A stretch of DNA of 64,000 bases, taken from positions 5,314,501 through 5,378,500 of the forward strand of contig NZ_CP078138.1 in the NCBI RefSeq assembly GCF_019212185.1. Reading direction: 5' to 3'. Below the pieces are notes generated by a model. The model searched no databases. It saw only the letters and a program-made list of their open reading frames with translations, and was not told the DNA's origin. Below are positions 1-9,324 of this stretch, piece by piece (the stretch's first letter is position 1; each line of letters opens with the position of its first letter). Position numbers and translations under genes: made by a program. This DNA is from Pseudomonas fluorescens. GTDB lineage: Bacteria; Pseudomonadota; Gammaproteobacteria; Pseudomonadales; Pseudomonadaceae.

Positions 1-182
1 ACCAGCGTATTGCTCAGCACCGTGAAATAACTGAAGTAACTCACCAGCCCGCCCAACAGGCTGGCGTCGACACTCCAGCGCGCATAAAACACCAGGTACA
101 GCTGAATGCTCAGGCCCAGCCAGCCGAGCACCGCCGCGAGTTGGACGCAGCGGTGCTCAATAAGTGAAAGTCGCGTCAACAC
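1..182 (-). CDS. Pr6Pr-like membrane protein, 5' part only
   Basis: The reading frame runs off the left edge of the window, so only about the first 60 residues are present. The start is GTG at 182 or the in-frame TTG directly after it at 179. The visible part has a hydrophobic helix (AAVLGWLGLSIQLYLVFY) followed by LVSYFSYFTVLSNTLV, a pattern I associate with the Pr6Pr / FAR-17a-type integral membrane proteins. It starts just 3 bases after the stop of the VF530 gene, so the two are probably co-transcribed. Function is unknown. Confidence 0.6.
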   Translation of the reverse strand, partial: MLTRLSLIEHRCVQLAAVLGWLGLSIQLYLVFYARWSVDASLLGGLVSYFSYFTVLSNTL

Positions 183-185
183 ACC

Positions 186-416
186 TCAGACCGGCCGCTT
201 GGTACGCATCAATTTGACGTAGAGCCGTTCGACTTTCTCGCGCGCCCAGGGAGTCTTGCGCAGGAAGGTCAGGCTCGACTTGATGCTCGGGTCGCTCTTG
301 AAGCAACGGATGTCGATGCGTTCGGCCAGCCCCGACCATTCGTAGTGCTGCACCAGCGCGTTGAGGATCTGTTCCAGCGTCACGCCGTGCAGCGGGTCGG
401 TATTGTGTTCGGTCAT
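186..416 (-). CDS. VF530 (DUF2132) family small protein
   Basis: A 76-residue protein beginning [18 protein letters not shown]. The pattern of [17 protein letters not shown] and [18 protein letters not shown] matches the VF530/DUF2132 family, small alpha-helical proteins proposed to bind DNA but without a firm role. The internal ATG at 416 is chosen over the longer frame to 506 because family members start at this point and the extra 30 residues look like translated intergenic DNA. It is followed closely by the Pr6Pr-like gene on the same strand. Confidence 0.8.
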   Translation of the reverse strand: MTEHNTDPLHGVTLEQILNALVQHYEWSGLAERIDIRCFKSDPSIKSSLTFLRKTPWAREKVERLYVKLMRTKRPV

Positions 417-569
417 GCCGGGCCTTTGGACGAAGAATGAATGAAAGGCGCGCACCTTAGCCGAGCGACTCCACGGGTGGAAGGATTCTGTGCGCAATTC
501 ACTCAATGTAGGCCACCGCCGGACACTCCACGACTGTTACCGATTTCGAAAGTCAGCTTGTCGAGAAAA

Positions 570-586
570 GCCCTTTCTCTATTTGT
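570..586. repeat. Inverted repeat upstream of the porin gene
   Basis: GAGAAA and TTTCTC arms around a 5-base loop lie about 110 bases before the porin start, in the 188-base gap between the VF530 gene and the porin. It could be an operator or a leader hairpin; nothing more specific can be said. No clear sigma-70 boxes were recognised in this gap. Confidence 0.3.
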
Positions 587-694
587 AACAGATCATTATC
601 CTTCGCACCCTCAAGCTGAAACGCTTCCGCCAGACACTGCATGCCCTGCCCGCGCAGTTCATTCCATTAGAAAAAGACCCTGAAGTTCTTCTTT

Positions 695-2071
695 ATGCCT
701 TACTTGCAGATTTTCCGAGACAGCGCTGTCTCAGCAGCCCGCCGAAAGACCCTGAGCCTGATCGCCGGCACCACCGCGCTTGGCCTGGCGAGCGGTATCC
801 AGGCGGCACCGGCCTTCGACAGCAACTCGCCCTGGATGCTCGGCGACTGGAACGGCACACGCAGTGAACTCGCCGCCAAGGGCTACGACTTCAAGCTCGA
901 CTACACCGGGGAAATGGGCAGCAACTTGCACGGTGGCTACGACCATGATCGCACTGCGCGCTACAGCGACCAGTTTGGCCTGGGCACTCACCTGGACCTG
1001 CAAAAGATCCTCGGCTGGGACGACGCCGAGTTTCAACTGACGATCACCAAGCGCAGCGGCAACAACATCAGTAACGACCGGATCAACGACCCGCGCGTCG
1101 GCGGTTTCACTTCGGCCCAGGAAGTCTGGGGCCGGGGCCAGACCACTCGCCTGACGCAGATGTGGTACCAGCAGAAGTTCCTCGACCAGAAGCTCGACAT
1201 CAAGGCCGGTCGCTTCGGCCAGGGCGAAGACTTCAACAGCTTCCCCTGCGACTTCCAGAACCTGGCGTTCTGCGGCTCCCAGGTCGGCAACTGGGCTGGG
1301 TCCATCTGGTACAACTGGCCGGTCAGCCAGTGGGCGCTGCGGGTTAAATATCACCTGACGCCTGAGCTCTACGCGCAGATCGGCGCCTACGAACAGAACC
1401 CGTCCAACCTCGACAAGGACAACGGCTTCAAGCTCAGCGGCAGCGGCACCCAGGGCACCGTGGTGCCGGTGGAACTGGTGTGGACACCGACACTCAACGG
1501 CCTGCCGGGCGAATACCGCGCCGGTTACTACTACAGCAGCGCCAAGGCCAACGACGTGTACAAGGACAGCCACGGCCAGCCTGCAGCCCTCAGCGGCGAC
1601 GCCTATCGCAGCGCTTCGAGCAAACACGGGGTGTGGCTGGGCGTCCAGCAACAGGTGACCAGCGTCGCCAGCGATAACTCGCGCGGTCTGAGCCTGTTTG
1701 CCAACGGCACGATGCACGACAAGAAGACCAACGCGATCGACAACTACGTGCAGGCCGGCCTGGTCTACAAAGGCCTGTTCGATGCCCGCGCCAAGGATGA
1801 CATCGGCTTTGCCATGGCTCGCGTCCACGTCAACCCGGCCTATCGCAAGAATGCCGCAGCCAGCAACCAGGCCCGCGCGGTGTTCGATTACGACAACCCG
1901 GCCTACCTGCCACCGCAACACACCGAGTACAGCGCCGAACTCTATTACGGCGTGCACCTGACCAACTGGCTGACCGTGCGCCCGAACCTGCAGTACATCC
2001 GCCATCCCGGTGGCGTGAACGAGGTGGATGACGCGCTGATCGGCGGTATCAAGATCCAGTCGTCGTTCTGA
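695..2071 (+). CDS. OprB-like carbohydrate-selective porin
   Basis: 458 residues. A basic N-terminus and hydrophobic stretch end in GIQA-AP (about residue 37), a likely Sec signal. The mature protein is rich in alternating aromatic strands, contains the OprB-family pattern DWNGTRSELAAKGYDF near its start, and ends in a terminal phenylalanine (KIQSSF) as outer-membrane beta-barrels do. OprB porins admit glucose and other sugars into the periplasm. The next gene is the membrane glucose dehydrogenase, the same pairing as PA2291-PA2290 in P. aeruginosa, so its likely job is feeding periplasmic glucose oxidation. A REP pair separates the two, so co-transcription is uncertain. Confidence 0.9.
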   Translation: MPYLQIFRDSAVSAARRKTLSLIAGTTALGLASGIQAAPAFDSNSPWMLGDWNGTRSELAAKGYDFKLDYTGEMGSNLHGGYDHDRTARYSDQFGLGTHLDLQKILGWDDAEFQLTITKRSGNNISNDRINDPRVGGFTSAQEVWGRGQTTRLTQMWYQQKFLDQKLDIKAGRFGQGEDFNSFPCDFQNLAFCGSQVGNWAGSIWYNWPVSQWALRVKYHLTPELYAQIGAYEQNPSNLDKDNGFKLSGSGTQGTVVPVELVWTPTLNGLPGEYRAGYYYSSAKANDVYKDSHGQPAALSGDAYRSASSKHGVWLGVQQQVTSVASDNSRGLSLFANGTMHDKKTNAIDNYVQAGLVYKGLFDARAKDDIGFAMARVHVNPAYRKNAAASNQARAVFDYDNPAYLPPQHTEYSAELYYGVHLTNWLTVRPNLQYIRHPGGVNEVDDALIGGIKIQSSF

Positions 2072-2085
2072 CCCGCGCTACAAAC

Positions 2086-2189
2086 CCTGTAGGAGCGAGC
2101 CCGCTCGCGATGAACCCGAAAGCTACGCAGGGTGTCAGGCACCCAACGTCATCGTTTACGTCCATCGCGAGCAGGCTCGCTCCTACAGG
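2086..2189. repeat. REP pair (BIME-like)
   Basis: Two inverted copies of the Pseudomonas REP unit, GTAGGAGCGAGCCCGCTCGCGA on the left and its complement on the right, separated by about 55 bases. It occupies most of the porin-gcd gap. The same unit recurs at eight or so other places in this window. Confidence 0.85.
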
Positions 2190-2282
2190 GATCACCGCTT
2201 TTATCTGAACCACGCCCGCGCACGATCCTCATCTACAGTGAACTTGCGCAAGGCTACTTAAAACGTCACGGAGAATCGCACT

Positions 2283-4694
2283 ATGAGCACTGAAGGTGCT
2301 TCAAGTCCAAGCCGCCTGATGCCGAGCCTGCTCGGCATCCTGCTGCTGCTAATGGGCCTGGCCTTGTTGGCCGGGGGGATCAAGCTGAGCATGCTTGGCG
2401 GCTCGTTGTACTACCTGCTGGCCGGTATCGGCCTGGCGCTGACCGGCATTCTGCTGCTGGCCGGCCGTCGCGCAGCCTTGGGCCTGTATGCACTGGTGCT
2501 GCTGGCCAGTACCGCCTGGTCGTTGTGGGAAGTCGGCCTGGACTGGTGGCAACTGGTGCCGCGGCTGTCGCTGTGGTTCGCCCTCGGCGTGGTCCTGCTG
2601 CTGCCGTGGTTCCGTCGTCCGTTGCTGCGCCAGGGCCCGGCACCACTGGGCACTGCCGCCTTGAGCGTGGCCGTGGTGATCGCCGGCGCCGCTGCCGTGG
2701 GCAGCCAGTTCACCCACCCGGGCGAAGTGCTCGGCGAACTGGGTCGCGACAGCACCGACATGACCAGCACCGCCCCGGCCATGCCGGATGGCGATTGGCA
2801 GGCCTATGGCCGCAGCGAGTTTGGCGACCGCTACTCGCCGCTCAAGCAGATCACCCCGGAAAACGTCGGTAAGCTGCAGGAAGCCTGGCGCATCCGCACC
2901 GGCGACCTGCCCACCGCGGGCGACCCGGTGGAGCTGACCAACGAAAACACCCCGCTCAAGGTCAACGGCATGCTGTATGCCTGCACCGCTCACAGCAAGG
3001 TGCTGGCGCTGGACCCGGACACCGGCAAGGAAATCTGGCGTTTCGACCCGCAGATCAAGAGCCCCGTGGGCTTCAAGGGCTTCGCCCACATGACCTGCCG
3101 TGGCGTTTCCTACTATGACGAAAACGCCTACGCCCAATCGGATGTCGCTTCCAACGCAGCGATTTCCGAGGCCGGCAAGGCCGTGGCCCAGGCCTGCCCA
3201 CGCCGCCTGTACCTGCCCACCGCCGACGCGCGCCTGATCGCTCTCAATGCCGACACCGGCAAGGTTTGCGAAGGCTTCGGCAACCAGGGCGTGGTCGACC
3301 TGACCACCGGTATTGGCCCGTTCACCCCGGGCGGCTACTACGCCACCTCGCCAGCCGCGATCACCCGTGACCTGGTGATCATGGGCGGCCACGTGACCGA
3401 CAACGAGTCGACCAACGAGCCGTCCGGCGTGATCCGCGCTTTCGACGTCCACGACGGTCACCTGGTGTGGAACTGGGACAGCAACAACCCGGACGCCACC
3501 GAGCCTCTGCCTGAAGGCGAACACTACAGCCGCAACTCGGCGAACATGTGGTCGCTGGCCAGCGTCGACGAAAAACTCGGCATGGTCTACCTGCCACTGG
3601 GCAACCAGACACCTGACCAATGGGGCGCCGATCGCACCCCGGGCGCCGAGAAATTCAGCGCTGGCCTGGTGGCCCTGGACCTGGCCACCGGCAAGGTGCG
3701 CTGGAACTACCAGTTCACCCACCACGACCTGTGGGACATGGACGTTGGCAGCCAGCCAACCCTGTTGGACATGAAAACCGCCGACGGCGTGAAACCGGCG
3801 CTGATCGCCCCGACCAAACAGGGCAGCCTGTATGTGCTCGACCGTCGTGACGGCACGCCGATCATCCCGATCCGCGAGATCCCTGTTCCACAGGGCGCTG
3901 TCAAAGGTGACCACACCGCACCGACCCAGGCCCGTTCGGACCTCAACCTGCTGGCTCCGGAACTCACCGAAAAAGCCATGTGGGGCGCCAGCCCGTTCGA
4001 CCAGATGCTGTGCCGCATCCAGTTCAAGGAACTGCGCTACGAAGGCCAATACACCCCGCCGTCGGAACAGGGCAGCCTGATCTACCCGGGTAACGTCGGT
4101 GTGTTCAACTGGGGCGGCGTGTCGGTCGACCCGGTGCGCCAGATGCTGTTCACCAGCCCGAACTACATGGCCTTCGTCTCGAAAATGGTGCCACGCGCCC
4201 AAGTGGCGGCCGGCAGCAAGCGCGAGAGCGAAACCGCAGGGGTGCAACCGAACACCGGCGCGCCTTACGCGGTGATCATGCACCCGTTCATGTCGCCGTT
4301 CGGCGTACCGTGCCAGGCCCCCGCCTGGGGCTATGTGGCCGGGATCGACCTGACCACTGGCAAAGTGGCGTGGAAGCGCAAGAACGGCACCAGCCGCGAC
4401 AGCTCGCCACTGCCTATCGGCCTACCGATCGGCGTGCCAAGCATGGGCGGCTCGATCGTCACTGCCGGCGGCGTCGGCTTCCTCAGCGGCACCCTGGACC
4501 AGTACCTGCGCGCCTATGACGTCAACACCGGCAAGGAACTGTGGAAAGCCCGCCTGCCAGCGGGCGGCCAGGCCACGCCTATGACCTACACCGGCAAGGA
4601 CGGCAAGCAGTACGTGCTGCTGGTGGTCGGTGGTCACGGCTCCCTGGGTACCAAAATGGGCGACTACGTGATCGCCTACAAACTGCCGGAATAA
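2283..4694 (+). CDS. gcd: Membrane-bound PQQ-dependent glucose dehydrogenase
   Basis: 803 residues, the usual length for the family. About five hydrophobic helices fill residues 10-145 and anchor it in the inner membrane; the rest is a PQQ beta-propeller in the periplasm, with repeats such as TGKEIWRFDP, TGKVRWNYQFTHHDLWDMD and TGKELWKARLPAGGQATPM. The enzyme oxidises glucose to gluconolactone and passes electrons to ubiquinone. The start ATG has a good ribosome site (GGAGA, 7 bases upstream). Quinate/shikimate dehydrogenase is a close relative, but the porin neighbour and the overall sequence favour glucose dehydrogenase. A strong terminator follows. Confidence 0.93.
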   Translation: MSTEGASSPSRLMPSLLGILLLLMGLALLAGGIKLSMLGGSLYYLLAGIGLALTGILLLAGRRAALGLYALVLLASTAWSLWEVGLDWWQLVPRLSLWFALGVVLLLPWFRRPLLRQGPAPLGTAALSVAVVIAGAAAVGSQFTHPGEVLGELGRDSTDMTSTAPAMPDGDWQAYGRSEFGDRYSPLKQITPENVGKLQEAWRIRTGDLPTAGDPVELTNENTPLKVNGMLYACTAHSKVLALDPDTGKEIWRFDPQIKSPVGFKGFAHMTCRGVSYYDENAYAQSDVASNAAISEAGKAVAQACPRRLYLPTADARLIALNADTGKVCEGFGNQGVVDLTTGIGPFTPGGYYATSPAAITRDLVIMGGHVTDNESTNEPSGVIRAFDVHDGHLVWNWDSNNPDATEPLPEGEHYSRNSANMWSLASVDEKLGMVYLPLGNQTPDQWGADRTPGAEKFSAGLVALDLATGKVRWNYQFTHHDLWDMDVGSQPTLLDMKTADGVKPALIAPTKQGSLYVLDRRDGTPIIPIREIPVPQGAVKGDHTAPTQARSDLNLLAPELTEKAMWGASPFDQMLCRIQFKELRYEGQYTPPSEQGSLIYPGNVGVFNWGGVSVDPVRQMLFTSPNYMAFVSKMVPRAQVAAGSKRESETAGVQPNTGAPYAVIMHPFMSPFGVPCQAPAWGYVAGIDLTTGKVAWKRKNGTSRDSSPLPIGLPIGVPSMGGSIVTAGGVGFLSGTLDQYLRAYDVNTGKELWKARLPAGGQATPMTYTGKDGKQYVLLVVGGHGSLGTKMGDYVIAYKLPE

Positions 4695-4711
4695 GCTTTC
4701 CCGGCGGTATG

Positions 4712-4746
4712 AAAAAGGCGACTACCTCCCGGTAGTCGCCTTTTTT
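4712..4746 (+). terminator. Rho-independent terminator after gcd
   Basis: AAAAAGGCGACTACC and GGTAGTCGCCTTTTTT form a GC-rich stem with a tight loop and a T run, 17 bases after the gcd stop codon. Confidence 0.92.
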
Positions 4747-4806
4747 CTGCGCGAGCCAATCAGTCTCCAGGTAACAAAGCGCTTACCAAACAAACCGCGC
4801 CCACCA

Positions 4807-4835
4807 TTGAAACCACCCGCCACCTGCCCCATCTA
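4807..4835 (+). promoter_or_regulatory. Sigma-32 heat-shock promoter of the Lon-type protease
   Basis: TTGAAA at 4807-4812, a 14-base spacer, and CCCCATCTA at 4827-4835 match the sigma-32 consensus (CTTGAA, 13-15 bases, CCCCATnT). It lies 29 bases before the protease start. Heat-shock control fits a stress protease. Confidence 0.8.
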
Positions 4836-4864
4836 AGACCCATACCCCATTGCGCAGGTGCCCC

Positions 4865-7285
4865 ATGAGCGACCAGCAAGCATTCCCCGAAGACCTCAGC
4901 GAATACGCCGATCCGCAGAACGCCGAACACCCCGCCCACTCTGGCAAAGGCCTGGCCTTGCCCGGGCAGAACCTGCCGGACAAGGTCTACATCATCCCGA
5001 TTCACAACCGGCCGTTCTTCCCTGCGCAAGTGCTGCCGGTCATCGTCAATGAAGAGCCCTGGGCCGAAACCCTGGACCTCGTGGCCAAGTCCGAGCACCA
5101 CTCCCTGGCGCTGTTCTACATGGACACCCCGCAGGAAGATCCCCGACACTTCGACACCAGCGCACTGCCGCTCTACGGCACCCTGGTCAAGGTCCACCAC
5201 GCCAGCCGCGAGAACGGCAAACTGCAATTTGTCGCCCAGGGCCTGACCCGTGTCCGACTCAAGACCTGGCTCAAACACCACCGCCCACCGTACCTGGTGG
5301 AAGTTGAATACCCGCACCAGCCGAGCGAGCCGACCGATGAGGTCAAGGCCTACGGCATGGCGCTGATCAACGCGATCAAAGAGCTGCTGCCGCTCAACCC
5401 GCTGTACAGCGAAGAACTGAAGAATTACCTCAACCGCTTCAGCCCCAACGATCCCTCGCCGCTGACTGATTTCGCTGCCGCGTTGACTTCGGCCACCGGC
5501 AATGACCTGCAGGAAGTCCTCGACTGCGTGCCCATGCTCAAGCGCATGGAAAAAGTCCTGCCAATGCTGCGCAAGGAAGTCGAAGTCGCGCGCCTGCAGA
5601 AAGAAATCTCCGCCGAAGTGAACCGCAAGATCGGCGAACACCAGCGCGAATTTTTCCTCAAGGAACAACTCAAGGTCATCCAACAGGAACTGGGCCTGAC
5701 CAAGGACGACCGCAGCGCCGATGTCGAGCAGTTTGAACAACGCCTGACCGGTAAAGTCCTGCCGCCGCAGGCACAAAAACGCATCGAAGAAGAACTCAAT
5801 AAACTGTCGATCCTCGAAACCGGCTCGCCGGAATACGCCGTGACTCGCAACTACCTGGAGTGGGCGACCGCCGTGCCCTGGGGCATCTACGGCGAGGATA
5901 AGCTCGACCTCAAGCTCGCGCGCAAAGTGCTCGATAAACACCATGCGGGCCTCGATGACATCAAGGACCGCATTCTCGAATTCCTCGCCGTGGGCGCCTA
6001 CAAGGGCGAGATCGCCGGTTCCATCGTGTTGCTGGTCGGCCCGCCGGGCGTGGGTAAGACCAGTATCGGCAAGTCCATCGCCGAATCCCTCGGGCGGCCG
6101 TTCTATCGCTTCAGCGTCGGCGGCATGCGCGATGAAGCCGAGATCAAGGGTCACCGCCGCACCTATATTGGCGCGCTGCCGGGCAAGCTGGTGCAGGCGT
6201 TGAAGGACGTCGAAGTGATGAACCCGGTGATCATGCTCGACGAGATCGACAAGATGGGCCAAAGCTTCCAGGGCGACCCGGCCTCGGCGCTGCTGGAAAC
6301 CCTTGACCCGGAACAGAACGTCGAATTCCTCGACCACTACCTGGACCTGCGCCTGGACCTGTCGAAAGTGCTGTTCGTCTGCACCGCCAACACCCTCGAC
6401 TCGATCCCCGGCCCGTTGCTCGACCGTATGGAAGTGATTCGCCTGTCGGGCTACATCACCGAAGAGAAAGTCGCGATCGCCAAGCGTCACCTGTGGCCCA
6501 AGCAGCTGGAAAAGGCCGGCGTGGCGAAAACCAGCCTGTCCATCAGCGACAGCGCGCTCAAGGCGCTGATCGACGGTTACGCCCGCGAAGCCGGCGTGCG
6601 TCAGCTGGAAAAACAACTGGGCAAACTGACGCGCAAAGCGGTGATCAAGTTGATGGATGATCCGCAGCAAGTGATCAAGATCGGCCCCAAGGACCTGGAA
6701 ACCTCGCTGGGTATCCCGGTGTTCCGCAACGAGCAAGTGCTTTCAGGCACCGGGGTGATCACCGGCCTGGCCTGGACCAGCATGGGCGGCGCCACCCTGC
6801 CGATCGAAGCCACGCGCATCCACACCCTCAACCGCGGCTTCAAGCTCACCGGGCAGTTGGGTGAGGTGATGAAGGAATCGGCTGAGATCGCCTACAGCTA
6901 CGTCAGTTCTCACCTCAAGCAGTTCGGTGGCGATGCCAAGTTCTTCGACGAAGCCTTCATCCACCTGCACGTGCCGGAAGGTGCCACGCCCAAGGACGGC
7001 CCGAGTGCCGGCGTGACCATGGCCAGCGCCCTGCTCTCGTTGGCGCGCAACCAGCCGCCGAAGAAAGGCGTGGCAATGACCGGCGAACTGACCCTGACCG
7101 GGCATGTACTGCCGATTGGCGGGGTGCGGGAAAAGGTAATTGCCGCGCGGCGGCAGAAGATTCATGAACTGATCCTGCCGGAACCCAACCGGGGCAGCTT
7201 CGAAGAACTGCCGGACTACCTCAAGGAAGGGATTACCGTGCACTTTGCCAAGCGCTTTGCGGATGTGGCGAAGGTGTTGTTCTGA
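4865..7285 (+). CDS. asrA: ATP-dependent Lon-family protease (AsrA-like)
   Basis: 806 residues from the ATG at 4865, which has a short ribosome site; an upstream in-frame start at 4850 is less likely. Order: Lon N-terminal substrate domain, coiled linker, AAA+ module with Walker A GPPGVGKT (392-399) and Walker [10 protein letters not shown], then the peptidase domain with catalytic Ser714 in DGPSAG and Lys757 in GGVREK. The N-terminal sequence resembles PA0779 of P. aeruginosa (AsrA, a heat-shock and aminoglycoside-stress protease) rather than the canonical Lon. The sigma-32 promoter upstream and the peptidase-inhibitor gene downstream (as PA0779-PA0778) support this. Confidence 0.9.
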   Translation: MSDQQAFPEDLSEYADPQNAEHPAHSGKGLALPGQNLPDKVYIIPIHNRPFFPAQVLPVIVNEEPWAETLDLVAKSEHHSLALFYMDTPQEDPRHFDTSALPLYGTLVKVHHASRENGKLQFVAQGLTRVRLKTWLKHHRPPYLVEVEYPHQPSEPTDEVKAYGMALINAIKELLPLNPLYSEELKNYLNRFSPNDPSPLTDFAAALTSATGNDLQEVLDCVPMLKRMEKVLPMLRKEVEVARLQKEISAEVNRKIGEHQREFFLKEQLKVIQQELGLTKDDRSADVEQFEQRLTGKVLPPQAQKRIEEELNKLSILETGSPEYAVTRNYLEWATAVPWGIYGEDKLDLKLARKVLDKHHAGLDDIKDRILEFLAVGAYKGEIAGSIVLLVGPPGVGKTSIGKSIAESLGRPFYRFSVGGMRDEAEIKGHRRTYIGALPGKLVQALKDVEVMNPVIMLDEIDKMGQSFQGDPASALLETLDPEQNVEFLDHYLDLRLDLSKVLFVCTANTLDSIPGPLLDRMEVIRLSGYITEEKVAIAKRHLWPKQLEKAGVAKTSLSISDSALKALIDGYAREAGVRQLEKQLGKLTRKAVIKLMDDPQQVIKIGPKDLETSLGIPVFRNEQVLSGTGVITGLAWTSMGGATLPIEATRIHTLNRGFKLTGQLGEVMKESAEIAYSYVSSHLKQFGGDAKFFDEAFIHLHVPEGATPKDGPSAGVTMASALLSLARNQPPKKGVAMTGELTLTGHVLPIGGVREKVIAARRQKIHELILPEPNRGSFEELPDYLKEGITVHFAKRFADVAKVLF

Positions 7286-7303
7286 TCCTTCTGTAGCGCC
7301 TGT

Positions 7304-7339
7304 CCTGGCCTCTCGCGGGCAAGTCCGCGAGAGGCCAGG
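7304..7339. repeat. Perfect 15-bp hairpin after asrA
   Basis: CCTGGCCTCTCGCGG and its exact complement flank a 6-base loop. There is no T run, so it may be a REP-like element or a 3'-end stabilising hairpin rather than a standard terminator. Confidence 0.7.
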
Positions 7340-7442
7340 CCTGCCAATCCATTTCCCAGACATCCATGGCCCACTGTCACAATTTGTCTCATCTTCGGTT
7401 ATGCTCGCCGTTCGTCGCGAAATTCCGGAGCGCCTGATTTTG

Positions 7443-7835
7443 ATGTCCCCCACCCGCCTGTTATTGCCCCTGAGCCTTGCCCTGCTGGCAGCCTGTGCCT
7501 CGCAACCCAAGCAAAACCTGACGGTTGAGAAGCAGAGCCAGTGCCCGGTGCAACTGCACACCGGGCAAAACCTGATCCTGACCCTGCCGAGCAACCCGAC
7601 CACGGGCTATCGCTGGGCAATTCAGGATTCAGCCGGTGGCGTGCTGCGGGCGATCAGCCCCGAGGTGTATACCAACCCGGAGAACAGCGGCCTGGTGGGC
7701 AGCGCCGGTGTTTCTACCTGGCGCTTTCAGGCGTTCAGCAGCGGTAACGGCCGCCTGCGCCTGACCTCGCAGCAGCCTTGGGCGCCGGAAGTGGATCCGG
7801 TCGAGACCTTCGACTGCGCGATCACGGTGAACTGA
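7443..7835 (+). CDS. Chagasin-like inhibitor of cysteine peptidases, lipoprotein
   Basis: 130 residues from ATG 7443; the longer frame upstream is intergenic. A lipoprotein signal ends in LLAAC (Cys18), so it is anchored in an envelope membrane. The chagasin (I42) fold signatures are all present: NPTTGY (51-56), a glycine loop GSAG (86-89) and QPW (111-113). Such proteins plug the active site of papain-like proteases through these three loops. It follows the Lon-type gene as PA0778 (icp) does in P. aeruginosa. It overlaps the next gene by the TGATG junction, so translation is probably coupled. Confidence 0.87.
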   Translation: MSPTRLLLPLSLALLAACASQPKQNLTVEKQSQCPVQLHTGQNLILTLPSNPTTGYRWAIQDSAGGVLRAISPEVYTNPENSGLVGSAGVSTWRFQAFSSGNGRLRLTSQQPWAPEVDPVETFDCAITVN

Positions 7836-8488
7836 TGGGCTGGTTGATTCTGGCGCTGATGGGGGCGGTCACCTTCCTCTACGGGGTAAGCGTGCACGCC
7901 GAGTTGCTGTGCCTGCTGGTCAAGCCGCTGCCGGTCCTGGCATTGCTTGGCTGGCTGCACGATGCACCGCCGAGCGAATACCGTCGCTGGATCAGCCTGG
8001 GACTGATCTTTTCCCTGCTCGGCGACGTGCTGCTGGCCTGGCCGGGCGATCTGTTCGTGTTCGGCCTCGGGGCGTTCCTGGTGGCGCACCTGGCGTATCT
8101 GAAAGCCTATTTGAGCGATTGCCGGCGTCCGGCGCTGCCAGCGCTGATCATTGCTCTGGTAGTCGGTGCCGTGCTGCTGGGTATCCTGATTGCCCACGGC
8201 CTCGGCCCGCTGCTAATCCCCGTGATTGTCTACGGCACCGCCATCAGCGCCATGCTCTGGCGCGCCCTGGCCCGCCTCGGCAGCGATGTGCCCAAGCGCT
8301 CCGCCTTGTTGGCTGCCGCGGGTGCCCTGGCCTTTGTGTTTTCCGACAGCGTGATCGGTATCGACCGCTTTGCCGTGCCGTTTTCGGCCGCGCCTTATGT
8401 GATCATCATCAGTTACTGGCTGGGGCAATGGGGCATCGCGGCGTCAGCCTTTTCCCAAAGCCATCGCCCGGAACGCGAGCAGCCATAG
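7835..8488 (+). CDS. YhhN-family membrane protein (lysoplasmalogenase-like)
   Basis: 217 residues, nearly all hydrophobic, with seven or eight predicted helices. The patterns LVKPLPVLALL, FSLLGDVLLAW and FSDSVIGIDRF are typical of the YhhN/TMEM86 family, whose animal members cleave the vinyl-ether bond of lysoplasmalogens. The bacterial substrate is not established. The start ATG overlaps the stop of the inhibitor gene (TGATG), which fixes the start and suggests coupled translation. Confidence 0.82.
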   Translation: MGWLILALMGAVTFLYGVSVHAELLCLLVKPLPVLALLGWLHDAPPSEYRRWISLGLIFSLLGDVLLAWPGDLFVFGLGAFLVAHLAYLKAYLSDCRRPALPALIIALVVGAVLLGILIAHGLGPLLIPVIVYGTAISAMLWRALARLGSDVPKRSALLAAAGALAFVFSDSVIGIDRFAVPFSAAPYVIIISYWLGQWGIAASAFSQSHRPEREQP

Positions 8489-8580
8489 CACGGCCCGGCG
8501 CGGTTTATCAGACAAGCCGCGCATCCCCTCGCCAACTTGGCTAAAATGCCGGCCTTTTCCATATCACCGCTGGAACCGCC

Positions 8581-9324
8581 GTGAGCAAAGAACCCGATCG
8601 CCTTTTCGCCCAGCCTTTGGCCCAGGTGCCTGACTTCGCCTTTAACGAGGATGTGGTGCGGGTGTTCCCGGACATGATCAAGCGCTCGGTGCCGGGTTAT
8701 CCGACCATTGTCGAGAACCTCGGCGTGCTCGCCGCGCAGTTTGCCCAGCCCAACAGCGTGCTGTACGACCTCGGTTCGTCCCTCGGCGCGGTGACCCAGG
8801 CCCTGCGCCGTCACGTGCGCACCGACGGCTGCCGGGTAATCGCGGTGGATAACTCGGCGGCCATGGTCGAGCGCTGCCGCGAGTACCTGAATGGTCAGGA
8901 TTCGATGTTCCAGGAGTTGTTGCCAGTAGAGGTGATCGAAGGCGACATCCTCGCCCTGGACTTCCAGCCGGCCTCGGTGGTGGCGCTGAACTTCACCCTG
9001 CAATTCATCGCGCCGTCGCAGCGCACTGAATTGCTCGCGCGGATCCGCCAGTCGCTACTGCCCGGCGGCGCCCTGATCCTTTCGGAAAAACTGCGCTTTG
9101 AAGACCTGCAGGAGCACGAGTTGCTCACCGATCTGCACATCGCCTTCAAGCGCGCCAACGGTTACAGCGAACTGGAAATTGCCCAGAAGCGCAGCGCCAT
9201 CGAAAACGTCATGAAGCCCGACAGCCTCGAAGAACACCGCGAACGCCTGCTGGCCGCCGGATTCTCGAAAGTCGTGCCGTGGTTCCAGTGTCTTAACTTT
9301 GCCTCGTTGATTGCCTTGCCATGA
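8581..9324 (+). CDS. cmoA: Carboxy-SAM synthase CmoA
   Basis: 247 residues starting with GTG. A class I methyltransferase fold: [17 protein letters not shown] is the SAM-binding loop and [15 protein letters not shown] the next motif. CmoA converts SAM and prephenate into carboxy-SAM, which CmoB uses to make 5-carboxymethoxyuridine at tRNA position 34. Its stop overlaps the cmoB ATG by four bases (ATGA), a conserved arrangement. Confidence 0.94.
   Translation: MSKEPDRLFAQPLAQVPDFAFNEDVVRVFPDMIKRSVPGYPTIVENLGVLAAQFAQPNSVLYDLGSSLGAVTQALRRHVRTDGCRVIAVDNSAAMVERCREYLNGQDSMFQELLPVEVIEGDILALDFQPASVVALNFTLQFIAPSQRTELLARIRQSLLPGGALILSEKLRFEDLQEHELLTDLHIAFKRANGYSELEIAQKRSAIENVMKPDSLEEHRERLLAAGFSKVVPWFQCLNFASLIALP

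Noticed and set aside
731..2005. Long antisense ORF over the porin gene
   Set aside because: GC-rich shadow frame; the sense frame has a signal peptide, barrel pattern and family match.
2349..4283. 644-codon antisense ORF over gcd
   Set aside because: Amino-acid make-up typical of shadow translation (His, Val, Gln, Arg rich); gcd is unmistakable.
4760..6736. 658-codon antisense ORF over asrA
   Set aside because: Shadow of a well-recognised protease gene; no ribosome site or domain.
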